Shown here: in pieces, positions 26,140-33,607 of the stretch | Position numbering within the stretch: position 1 is the first letter of the stretch | How the letters are laid out: each line of letters starts with the position of its first letter | NCBI GenBank assembly: GCA_029059935.1 | Contig: JAIDUZ010000041.1 | Span: forward strand, 1-43,613 | Length of the DNA stretch: 43,613 bases | Origin: Alistipes sp. | GTDB lineage: Bacteria > Bacteroidota > Bacteroidia > Bacteroidales > Rikenellaceae | Direction: 5' to 3' | Notes under the pieces: generated by a model | What the model was told of the DNA's origin: nothing | Database searches by the model: none | Seen by the model: only the letters and a program-made list of their open reading frames with translations | Position numbers and translations under genes: made by a program

Positions 26140-26377
26140 GATGCTGGACGCAGCGCACGGAGAAAGCGTAACCACGATTATTCGCCTGCAGAGGGAGCAC
26201 GTCGCCCCTGTGGAAATGAAAGCCTGCCGCGTTGTGCGAAGTCGGCAGATAGGAAGAGGACGACCACAGCAGACTCTCGTCTCCGACGCATGCCAGGGCC
26301 CCCGTCGCTTTGTTGCGGTAGCCCGTAGCAGGGGCTGGAAGCAATCGCTGGAATGGGTGCTGCGGAGAGGGAACAAA
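26140..26377 (-). repeat. R1 copy B: FISUMP/C-type-lectin tail cassette
   Basis: 238 bp, the same length as copy A, same strand. The open minus frame reads APATGYRN, GAL, LWSSSS, LPL, NNRGYAF and SVRCVQHP. It is more diverged from A and C, with synonymous changes too. The terminal 22-bp core (26140-26161 on plus) is identical to the others. A run of seven T follows the frame end on the minus strand. Confidence 0.7.
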
Positions 26378-26414
26378 GCAATTCACAATTCAAAATGCAC
26401 AACTTCGCGATTAA

Positions 26415-26456
26415 GCGAGTGCAGAGCCGAACTTGTTCGAGCTTTGCCGAGCGGGA
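26415..26456. repeat. R3 copy 2 (partial)
   Basis: GCAGAGC-CGAAC-TT-GTTCG-AGCTTTGCCGAG, the R3 centre with a 5-bp-arm palindromic core. Confidence 0.6.
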
Positions 26457-26529
26457 GCGAAGTCAAGCCCCCGTACGGGGGATTAATTCACAATTAATCC
26501 TTTTCTGTGTAGATGGCTCGAAGAGTTGT

Positions 26530-26561
26530 GCGGGCCGCAGCCTCCCGGCGCGGAGGCCCGC
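26530..26561. repeat. R2 copy 3
   Basis: GC-rich hairpin GCGGGCCGCAGCC...GGAGGCCCGC, with the same AAGCGTGCCCCGCAGGCTGC flank as at 3640. Confidence 0.7.
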
Positions 26562-26603
26562 AAGCGTGCCCCGCAGGCTGCGTCCGACTTTCTGACACAA
26601 AAC

Positions 26604-26672
26604 CAAGGTTGCAAACCTTGCGCCCGGGGCCGGCTCGCATCAAAGATGCGACCCCCGCAGCCGGCCCGGGCG
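26604..26672. repeat. R6 copy 3 (reverse orientation)
   Basis: In reverse it reads CGCCCGGGCCGGCTGCGGGG, then inner hairpin CGCATC-TTT-GATGCG, then AGCCGGCCCCGGGCG and a second hairpin with arms CAAGGTT/AACCTTG. Both inner stems differ from the 8469 copy while most pairs are kept. Confidence 0.7.
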
Positions 26673-26831
26673 AGAACGCAGGAAACAGGCTCTTGCAACC
26701 TCACAACAAGCGTCATGTTGAACGAAGTGAAACATCTGTTCAGTTGATTCGATAAGATTAGATTCTTCGCTCTGCTCAGAATGACAAATTCTAAATCAAT
26801 CCCTCTAAAAGGATTTATTAATTATGAATTT

Positions 26832-26881
26832 TGCATTTTGAATTGTGCATTGATAAACCGGCTCCGCAACAAACTGGAATA
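26832..26881. repeat. R5 copy 2
   Basis: A 50-bp unit with ATTGATAAACCGGCTC and terminal ACTGGAATA, shared with 3755-3804. Confidence 0.65.
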
Positions 26882-27037
26882 TAACAGCTGCCCCTTTTCC
26901 TGCGCCACGAAAAAGCAGCAAACAACGGGGCAGCGGATTGCTGAATCCGCCATGCCGCTCCGGCGCAGACCTTGGTCCGCACCGCTCCGGGCTTCGGCAG
27001 TTTTCGTTCAGTCGGCAACGGAGACCCGTCACCGCCG

Positions 27038-27505
27038 TTATTTATGCCCGGCTTCCAGCCTCAACAGAAACTCCTTGACCGGCAGTCCGGCAGCATAACC
27101 GACCAGGGCGCCCGAAGCCCCCACCACACGGTGGCACGGCACAACGACGCCCACGGGATTGCGGTTGTTGGCCATGCCCACGGCACGCGCGGCCCCGGGT
27201 TGTCCGATGCGTGCGGCAATCTGCCCGTAGGTACGGGTCTCGCCATAGGGTATTTCGCACAGCGCGGCCCACACCTTGCGTTGGAACGGCGTGCCCTGCG
27301 GCGCCAGCGGCAGGGAGAATTCGCGCCGCTCTCCGGCAAAGTATTCGCGCAGCTGGCCCACGGCCTGCGCCAATACGGGCGGCAGCTCCTCCTCCGGGTC
27401 GGCAGCAGGGCCGAAAGCACCGAACCGGACGGCTGTCACGGCTTCGTCGGTCGCCGTAACGGAGAGCGGCCCGGCAGGAGTCCGCAAACAGCAGGTTCGT
27501 TCCAT
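27038..27505 (-). CDS. ogt: Methylated-DNA-[protein]-cysteine S-methyltransferase
   Basis: A 155-residue O6-alkylguanine DNA repair protein. The active-site PCHRVVG (C124) and the helix-turn-helix-like TYGQIAARIG with MANNRNP before it are present. The ATG lies 2 bp after the dpp4 stop codon, so it is translated from the same message as the two genes upstream. No Ada regulatory domain is fused. Confidence 0.94.
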   Translation of the reverse strand: MERTCCLRTPAGPLSVTATDEAVTAVRFGAFGPAADPEEELPPVLAQAVGQLREYFAGERREFSLPLAPQGTPFQRKVWAALCEIPYGETRTYGQIAARIGQPGAARAVGMANNRNPVGVVVPCHRVVGASGALVGYAAGLPVKEFLLRLEAGHK

Positions 27506-27507
27506 CG

Positions 27508-29637
27508 TTACAGGTGTTCGAGCGTGTAGTCGATCATCTTCTGCCGCACGTTGTGCGTGTCGTCGGGCAGCATGGAGTGGTTCTGGTCGGGATAGACCAT
27601 CATGTCGTAGCGCTTGCCGGCACGGTTGAGCGCCCGGGCCAGTTCGGCCGTATTCTGGAAGTGGACGTTGTCGTCGGCCATGCCGTGTATGAGCAGCAGG
27701 CGCGTGCGCGTGTCGTCGAGCAGCCGCGCAAAGCGTATCGGCGAATTGTCGTCGTAGCCGGCGGCGTTGTACTGCGGCAGGTTGTTGTATATCTCGGTGT
27801 AGATGGTGTCGTAGTAGCGCCACGACGTGACCGGAGCCACCGCGATGGCCATCTTGAAGAGTCCCAGCCCCTTCAGTGCGCAGCTCGCGGCCATGAAGCC
27901 GCCGAACGACCACCCGTAGATGCCGATACGCCCGGCATCGGCCCACGGCTGTGCGGCCATGTGGCGGGCGAACGACAGCTGGTCCTCGACCTCCAGGGCA
28001 CCCAGCCGGCCGTAGGTCTGTTTCTTGAACTTCTCGCCGCGGAATCCGGTACCGCGGCCGTCGGCCGCCGCCACGACGTAGCCCTTGTCGACCAGCGCAT
28101 CCTCCCAGTCGAGCGACCAACGGTCGGCCACGGTTTGCGAACCGGGGCCGGAATACTGCGTGAGCAGCACGGGGTAACGCTTCGAGGGGTCGAAGTCGCG
28201 CGGACGCACCATGTAGGCGTTGAGCGTGTCGCCGCGCTCGGTCACGAACGTGAAGAACTCCTTGACCGGGCGCCGCGAAGCCGCCAGTTCGCATTCCAGC
28301 TCGGTGCTGACGGCCAGCGTACGTACGGGCTGGCCCTCGCCGGTGCGAATCTCCACACGGTTGGGCGTCGTGGCCGACGAAGCGGTGACGATGCAGTATT
28401 TCATCCCCTTGCCCGGCACGACCGTATGATAGCCTTCGCCGGGAGTCAGGCGGCGCTTGTCCTTGCCGTTGAGCGCCACGCTGTAAAGGTTGCGGCGCAG
28501 GGGCGACGTCTCGGTGGAGAGATACCACACGCGCCTGGGCGTGACGCCGACCACCTCGGTCACCTCCCAGTCGCCCTTGGTGACCTGGGCGAGCGGGCCG
28601 CTGCGGATGCTGTAAAGATAGAGGTGCATGAAACCCGTGAGGCTCTCCTGGCGGACCAGGAAGCGATCCTTGTCGATGAACGTGACCGTGTTGTCGTCGA
28701 CCCGTTCGACATACTGCTGGGCCCGCTCTTCGTAGATGGTGCGCTGGGCTCCGTGGGGTTCGCAGAGCATCACCTCGAAGGTGTTCTGCCGGCGGTTGAT
28801 GCGGTGGTACCACAGCCGGCCGTCGGGCGTGAAGCCGATGCGGGGGATGTACTGGTCGGTCTCCGTGCCGGTGTCGATGCGCTCGGTGCGTCCCGAGGCA
28901 AGGTCGACGACGAAGAGCTGCACCACCGAATTGGGTTCTCCGGCCTTGGGATACTTGAACGCGAAGGCCTCGTTGTGGAGCTTGCCGTCGAAGCGCATCA
29001 TCTGCATCATAGGCACGTTGCGCTCGTCGAAACGCAGGTAGGCCAGACGGCTCCCGTCGGGCGAGAAAGCATAGGCTTTCGTAAATCCGAACTCCTCTTC
29101 GTAGACCCAGTCGGCCGTGCCGTTGATGACGGCGTTCCACTCGCCGTCGGCGGTCAGCCGGCGCGTGCGGCCCGAGGCGATGTCGTAGAGATAGAGGTCG
29201 TTGCGGTCGGAATAGACGATCGACGCGCCGTCGGGCGAAAAGGAGGCGTCGCGCGGGGCTTCGGCTTCGGGCAGAACGGGCCGGCAGGCGCTGCCGTCGA
29301 CCAGATGATAGCGCGTCGTGTAGGAATGGCGGTAGATGGGTGCGTAGCCCGACGCCACGAGGATGCGCCGTTCGTCGGGCGAAAAGGCGTAGTCGGTAAT
29401 CTTCAGCCCGGCGGCCGACGCGGGCAGGAGCTTCTCTCCGGGCGCATCGGAAGCGTAGGCATAACGCACGATGTCGTTGCCTTCCAGGGCCGTATAGTGT
29501 TCGCCGTCGTTCATCGAACGGATGCCGGCGACACGCCGGTTCAGACCGCGCAGACGGGCGATTTCGGCATATTCGTTCTGCGCGGCGGCCGAGAGGGCGA
29601 AACCGGCCGTGCAAAGGAGCAGGAAAAACTTTTTCAA
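27508..29637 (-). CDS. Dipeptidyl peptidase IV family serine peptidase (S9B)
   Basis: A 709-residue exported DPP4-like peptidase that would release X-Pro dipeptides in the periplasm. The signal peptide KKFFLLLCTAGFALSAAAQ is followed by a propeller, then the hydrolase domain with GWSFGG (S577), ADDNVH (Asp 655/656) and NHS (H687). The start codon is TTG, overlapping the TGA stop of the upstream gene as TTGA. No other Met precedes the end of the signal peptide. Confidence 0.93.
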   Translation of the reverse strand: MKKFFLLLCTAGFALSAAAQNEYAEIARLRGLNRRVAGIRSMNDGEHYTALEGNDIVRYAYASDAPGEKLLPASAAGLKITDYAFSPDERRILVASGYAPIYRHSYTTRYHLVDGSACRPVLPEAEAPRDASFSPDGASIVYSDRNDLYLYDIASGRTRRLTADGEWNAVINGTADWVYEEEFGFTKAYAFSPDGSRLAYLRFDERNVPMMQMMRFDGKLHNEAFAFKYPKAGEPNSVVQLFVVDLASGRTERIDTGTETDQYIPRIGFTPDGRLWYHRINRRQNTFEVMLCEPHGAQRTIYEERAQQYVERVDDNTVTFIDKDRFLVRQESLTGFMHLYLYSIRSGPLAQVTKGDWEVTEVVGVTPRRVWYLSTETSPLRRNLYSVALNGKDKRRLTPGEGYHTVVPGKGMKYCIVTASSATTPNRVEIRTGEGQPVRTLAVSTELECELAASRRPVKEFFTFVTERGDTLNAYMVRPRDFDPSKRYPVLLTQYSGPGSQTVADRWSLDWEDALVDKGYVVAAADGRGTGFRGEKFKKQTYGRLGALEVEDQLSFARHMAAQPWADAGRIGIYGWSFGGFMAASCALKGLGLFKMAIAVAPVTSWRYYDTIYTEIYNNLPQYNAAGYDDNSPIRFARLLDDTRTRLLLIHGMADDNVHFQNTAELARALNRAGKRYDMMVYPDQNHSMLPDDTHNVRQKMIDYTLEHL

Positions 29638-30326
29638 GGCTGAATGTCGGTTGTGTCGAAGTCGTAGCCCAGGCGTTTGCCGGTCACGAACTTCGAGTTG
29701 TCCATCTTGGTGTTGAACTGGTCGACCGTCACACGGGCGAAGGTCTCGTAGGGCGGCGTGAGGAGGTCGAAATCGAGCGCATGGGCGATGGATTCCTCCA
29801 GAATGGCGACCAAGGCCCGCCGGTCGATTTCGGCAGTGCCGAAGTCGGCGGCCCGGACCGAAATCCGCCCCTTGCCCTCAACGAAATAACGTCGTTCGCG
29901 GTTGATGAACAGACGCCCGATGAGGTAACCCTCGTCGGCATTGCGGTTGAACTTGAACGAGTCGGACAGGAAGTTGTAGATGCTGACCATGCCGCAATAG
30001 GCGTTTCCGGCATCGGCGGCGACATAGGGAGTCTGCCGCACGGGATGCTGCGCATCGAAGTCGAAGACGTCGGTGTGCATCTGGAAAATCAGGATGTCGC
30101 TGGCCACCTGCAACTGGGTCTCGAACTTGCCGCGGTCGCGGTACTCGATGCGCACGCGGCGGTCGAGTTTGCCGTCGAGGGCGTCGTCGAACTCCGACGC
30201 CATTTCGAAAAGCACCTCCTTCAGCTGATTGAAGGCGGCGAACGTGTTGTCGAAGACCTGCTGCTTGAGGGTCGACTTGCGGATCACGGTGTCGAGAATC
30301 CGCGCTCGGAGCGGAGGGGTTTCCAT
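29634..30326 (-). CDS. Conserved Bacteroidales protein of unknown function
   Basis: A 230-residue soluble protein without signal peptide or membrane helix. It resembles a conserved Bacteroidetes family I recognise only as uncharacterised. Visible features are YRDRGKFETQLQVASDILIF, IYNFLSDSFKFNRNADEGYLIGRLFINRE and a C-terminal GKRLGYDFDTTD. It is mixed alpha/beta with many acidic residues. It opens the operon with dpp4 and ogt, overlapping dpp4 by 4 bp. An AT-rich leader precedes the ATG, but I see no TAnnTTTG box. Confidence 0.78.
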   Translation of the reverse strand: METPPLRARILDTVIRKSTLKQQVFDNTFAAFNQLKEVLFEMASEFDDALDGKLDRRVRIEYRDRGKFETQLQVASDILIFQMHTDVFDFDAQHPVRQTPYVAADAGNAYCGMVSIYNFLSDSFKFNRNADEGYLIGRLFINRERRYFVEGKGRISVRAADFGTAEIDRRALVAILEESIAHALDFDLLTPPYETFARVTVDQFNTKMDNSKFVTGKRLGYDFDTTDIQP

Positions 30327-30626
30327 AAATTTAAAATTAAAAATTCACAATTGAATCGGAGGATTCGCGGAATCGGAACAATCGTACCCATCTATATACT
30401 TTGATGTACCAGTGTCTAAGGAATAGCTTTTAAAATCCGAACGTCGGGGCTCGCCGCCAGTGGCGGCGTATTCAGTTTTGGACCCCACCCCAAACCCCTC
30501 CCTTGGGAGGGGCTTCGGTCGGAGTGCCCGAACAAATCCGAATTGCGTATCCTCGGTACTTCAATGCATATAATAGTCCAATCGTAAATTCCTGCAATGA
30601 ATCGTGAATCGAAATAAATGCTGCTT
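30327..30626. other. Spacer carrying R4 copy 2
   Basis: 300 bp between the unknown-function gene and the glucosaminidase gene, mostly the R4 element. No gene. Confidence 0.7.
30393..30572. repeat. R4 copy 2: MITE-like 180-bp element
   Basis: Ends TATATACTTTGATGTACC and, inverted, TATATGCATTGAAGTACC match at 15 of 18 positions. The core GGACCCCACCCCAAACCCC with GGGAGGGGCTTCGGTCGGAG is identical to copy 1 at 16558-16732. Confidence 0.7.
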
Positions 30627-31625
30627 CTATTTTATCCGCAGCTCCTGGCCGGCCACAAGCACGGCGCCCGACTTCAGTCCGTTGAGCTTTTCCAGCGAAC
30701 GGGTGCGGATGCCGTAGGACTGGGCCACGGAGGCCGTGGTTTCGCCCTGGCGGCAGAGGTGGTGGCGGGCATTGCCGTCCCAGGCCTTCTTCTTGCGTTC
30801 GATGAAGACCACTTCGCCATGGGCCGGGCGGGCGCGGCGGCTCTTCACGTCGTTGAACTTGCGCAGGTTGCCCGCCGACAGGCGGAACTTGCGACCTATC
30901 TCCTCGTACGAGTCGTTCTCCTTGGCCAGCACGTAGTGCACGCCGTTGGTCGTGTAGACGTTGTAGCCCTCGTGCGAGTTGATGGTCACGCGGTAGTTGT
31001 CGGGGTCGATCAGATAGCCGCCGATGGCCAGGCTGCCCTGCGAGGAGGAGCGGGCCGGAGTCTCCAGGGTCTTGCCCTTGCTCGCGGCATAGAGCCGTTC
31101 GCCGTCCGTGGGCGAATCGAGCAGATAGAGCTGGTAGTATTCGATGATGCGGATCAGCCGCTGCGCATAGTCGGGCGCCGTGGCGTAGCCGGCGGCCTTC
31201 AGACCGCGCGCCCAGCTCTTGTAGTCGGTCGAGGGATAGGCGAAGAGCGAGTCGTAGCGCGGCTGGGTGTCGAGAAACACGGCATGGTCATGATACGACG
31301 CCTCGACCGATTCGTAGGCCCGGAAGCATTCGTCCTTCTCGTCGTCGTCGTGATAGACCCGGGGGCCCGTCCAGTTCTTCTTGCACTTGATGCCGAAATG
31401 GTTGTTCGATTCGAGCGAAAGGCGGCTGTTGCCGCTGTCCGACTCCAGAATACCCTGCGCCATGGTGATGCTGGCCGGGATGCCGTAGCGCTCCATCTGG
31501 GCCACGGCGATGGACTTGTAGCGCTCGATGTACTCCTCGCGCGTCAGACGCGTCTGCGCGGCGACCGGAACGATACCCGCCAGGGCCATCACGCCCGCAA
31601 GTATTGCTTTTTTGCAAATAATCAT
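30627..31625 (-). CDS. Exported glucosaminidase (GH73-like) with LysM domains
   Basis: A 332-residue peptidoglycan hydrolase. After a signal peptide (residues 1-23, ending VAAQ) comes a glucosaminidase domain (about 30-180) with AQGILESDSGNS (probable catalytic E61) and NNHFGIKC. The C-terminal half has two LysM-like repeats, the last HHLCRQGETTASVAQSYGIR...VLVAGQELRIK. It would cut the glycan strand in the periplasm. The promoter TACCTTTG lies 26 bp upstream, in a divergent arrangement with the DUF4254 gene. Confidence 0.9.
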   Translation of the reverse strand: MIICKKAILAGVMALAGIVPVAAQTRLTREEYIERYKSIAVAQMERYGIPASITMAQGILESDSGNSRLSLESNNHFGIKCKKNWTGPRVYHDDDEKDECFRAYESVEASYHDHAVFLDTQPRYDSLFAYPSTDYKSWARGLKAAGYATAPDYAQRLIRIIEYYQLYLLDSPTDGERLYAASKGKTLETPARSSSQGSLAIGGYLIDPDNYRVTINSHEGYNVYTTNGVHYVLAKENDSYEEIGRKFRLSAGNLRKFNDVKSRRARPAHGEVVFIERKKKAWDGNARHHLCRQGETTASVAQSYGIRTRSLEKLNGLKSGAVLVAGQELRIK

Positions 31626-31658
31626 TATCTTTGTTTTGAGTTAGGCCCAACAAAGGTA
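31604..31658. promoter_or_regulatory. Divergent promoters for GH73 and DUF4254 genes
   Basis: On plus, TTG (31604-31606), 19 bp, TATCTTTG (31626-31633), facing the DUF4254 gene. On minus, TACCTTTG (31651-31658), facing the glucosaminidase gene. The transcripts would overlap at their 5' ends. Confidence 0.6.
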
Positions 31659-31702
31659 TAACAATCCGTCGAAATAACCATATCCCAAACCGTCGAAAAG
31701 AT

Positions 31703-32455
31703 ATGTTCAAATTCTTGCATCTTTTCTCGCCTCGGCACAGTTCGAACAAGTTCGGCTCTGCCCTCGGCTTATCGGAAACGTTCCTTTGCAGGCAGGTTTT
31801 CTCGCCTCGGCATAGCTCAAGCAAGCTTGGCTCTGCCCTCGGCTTATCGAAAACGTTTACCCGAAATGCGAATGCGATTTTCCGCCGCGCCATCGACGAC
31901 TACCATCGCCGGGACGATGTCGATACACCCATCGAAAACCCCTATGAAGCAGGCACTCCCGACCATCTGCTCTATCTGAAGAACTGGATCGACACCGTGC
32001 AGTGGCACCTGGAGGACATCATCCGCAATCCGGAAATCGACCCCGCCGAAGCGCTGGCCCTCAAGCGCCGCATCGACCGTTCGAACCAGGAGCGCACCGA
32101 CATGGTGGAGTACATCGACTCCTACCTGCTCGACAAATACCGGGAGGTGACCCCCGCGCCCGACGCCCGCATCAACACCGAGACGCCCGCCTGGGCCGTC
32201 GACCGGCTGTCGATTCTGGCGCTGAAAATCTACCACATGGAGCAGGAGACCCTCCGCACCGACGTCGACGACGCCCACCGCGCCGCCTGCCGGGCGAAGC
32301 TGGAGGTGCTCCGGACGCAGCAGACCGACCTGTCGCAGGCCATCGAGGAGCTCCTCGCCGACATCGAAGCGGGCCGCAAGTATATGAAGACCTACAAGCA
32401 GATGAAGATGTACAACGACCCGGCGCTCAATCCGGTGCTCTATGGCAAAAAGTAA
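31703..32455 (+). CDS. DUF4254 protein with repeat-derived N-terminus
   Basis: A 250-residue protein. From about residue 54 (NANAIFRRAIDDYH...) it is a normal DUF4254 protein with HLLYLKNWIDTVQWHLEDIIR and ERTDMVEYIDSYLLDKYR; its function is unknown and it is usually next to glycosyltransferases in Bacteroidetes. Residues 8-52 are two 25-residue copies of a translated R3 repeat (FSPRHSSNKFGSALGLS and FSPRHSSSKLGSALGLS), absent from relatives as I recall them. The ATG at 31703 is the only in-frame one before the domain. It overlaps the glycosyltransferase gene by 14 bp. Confidence 0.82.
   Translation: MFKFLHLFSPRHSSNKFGSALGLSETFLCRQVFSPRHSSSKLGSALGLSKTFTRNANAIFRRAIDDYHRRDDVDTPIENPYEAGTPDHLLYLKNWIDTVQWHLEDIIRNPEIDPAEALALKRRIDRSNQERTDMVEYIDSYLLDKYREVTPAPDARINTETPAWAVDRLSILALKIYHMEQETLRTDVDDAHRAACRAKLEVLRTQQTDLSQAIEELLADIEAGRKYMKTYKQMKMYNDPALNPVLYGKK
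31722..31782. repeat. R3 copy 3 (61 bp, coding)
   Basis: TTTTCTCGCCTCGGC...TTATCGGAAACGTT with palindromic core CGAAC-AA-GTTCG. It lies in frame inside the DUF4254 gene. Confidence 0.8.
31797..31857. repeat. R3 copy 4 (61 bp, coding)
   Basis: Same 61-bp unit with core CAAGC-AA-GCTTG, a pair-preserving change from copy 3. The period between the two units is 75 bp, so both are read in the same frame. Confidence 0.8.
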
Positions 32456-33473
32456 GCCGCTGCCCCGGCACCTCCTGGTGTTCCGCACCTCGGCCATGGG
32501 CGACGTAGCCATGTTGCCGCATGCCTTGCGCGCACTGCGCAAGGCCTATCCCGATTTGCGGATTACGGTGGCCACGCAGAAGCTCTTCTTCCCCTTCTTC
32601 GAGGGGCTGGGCGTCGATTTCCTGGAGGTCGACGTCAGGGGGCGCCACCATTCGCTGGCCGGCATGTTCCGTCTGGCACGCGAGGCCCGCAGGGCCGGCG
32701 TCGATGCCGCGGCCGACGTCCACGGCGTCATGCGTTCGGCCATGTTCCGCCAGTGGCTGCGGTTCTTCGGCATCCCCACGGCCCGTATCGACAAGGAGCA
32801 CGCCCGCAAGCGGCGCTTCATCCGCGAGGGCGGTTCCCGTGCACACTCCCTGCGCCACACCGTGCTGCGCTACTGCGACGTCTTCCGCCGCCTGGGCTTC
32901 GAGTTCGACGACCCCGCACCGGTTCTGCGCACCGACCGGCCCAATCCTCTGGGCCCCAAGACGGGCCGCTGGGTGGGTTTCGCGCCTTTCTCGGCCCAGC
33001 CGGGCAAAACCTACCCCGCCGATTCGGGCCGCGAGGCCGTGCGGCTGCTCGCGGAGCGCTGCGACCGGCTCTTCATTCATAGCGGGGGGGGGTCCGAAGC
33101 CGACTTCGCCCGGGAGATGGAGGAAACATATCCCAACGTCACGGCGCTCTACGGCAAAACCGGACTGGCGGAAGAGATGGCGCTCATCGCCCACCTCGAC
33201 TGCATGGTCTCGATGGACTCGCTGGCCATGCACCTGGCGGCGCTCGCCGCCACGCCCGTGGTCTCGGTGTGGGGCGCCACGCACCCCGGACTGGGATTCC
33301 TGGGCTGGGGATGCGACCCGGCCCTTGTCCTGCAGGCCGACATGCCGTGCCGGCCCTGCTCGGTCTTCGGGGCCAGACCTTGCCGCTACGGCGACTACCG
33401 CTGTCTGCACGCCGTCACGCCGCAGATGATTGCCGACAAGGTGGATGAAGTGCTGGTAGCGCGCAATTCATAA
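32442..33473 (+). CDS. Glycosyltransferase family 9 (heptosyltransferase-like)
   Basis: A 343-residue GT-B fold enzyme of the ADP-heptose:LPS heptosyltransferase family, probably acting on lipopolysaccharide or other surface glycan. The N-terminal LLVFRTSAMGDVAMLPHALRAL and C-terminal VSMDSLAMHLAALAATPVVSVWGATHP are the family hallmarks. The start overlaps the DUF4254 end by 14 bp, an arrangement repeated in other Bacteroidetes. The sugar donor cannot be told from sequence. Confidence 0.9.
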   Translation: MAKSKPLPRHLLVFRTSAMGDVAMLPHALRALRKAYPDLRITVATQKLFFPFFEGLGVDFLEVDVRGRHHSLAGMFRLAREARRAGVDAAADVHGVMRSAMFRQWLRFFGIPTARIDKEHARKRRFIREGGSRAHSLRHTVLRYCDVFRRLGFEFDDPAPVLRTDRPNPLGPKTGRWVGFAPFSAQPGKTYPADSGREAVRLLAERCDRLFIHSGGGSEADFAREMEETYPNVTALYGKTGLAEEMALIAHLDCMVSMDSLAMHLAALAATPVVSVWGATHPGLGFLGWGCDPALVLQADMPCRPCSVFGARPCRYGDYRCLHAVTPQMIADKVDEVLVARNS

Positions 33474-33553
33474 GGCAAATTCCTCTCGGCTTCCGTTCGT
33501 CCGAAGCCGTCATTCCGCAACGGGGCGGCAAAACGCCGCCGACTGCCAACATA

Positions 33554-33593
33554 AAAAGGCCGGGCATTGCTGACTTGCAATGCCCGGCCTTTT
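33554..33593. terminator. Bidirectional terminator between GT9 and NfnB-like gene
   Basis: AAAAGGCCGGGCATTGC - TGACTT - GCAATGCCCGGCCTTTT, a perfect 17-bp stem between convergent genes. Confidence 0.9.
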
Positions 33594-33607
33594 GAGAAGC
33601 GAAAAAA

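Larger units (their letters stand above)
26032..27037. other. Gene-free repeat cluster 2
   Basis: This 1-kb spacer between convergent dapD and ogt contains, in order, the dapD hairpin, R1 copy B, an AT-rich tract, a partial R3, R2, an inverted R6, R5 and the closing gcggattgctgaatc block. The order matches cluster 1. I see no gene. Confidence 0.7.
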
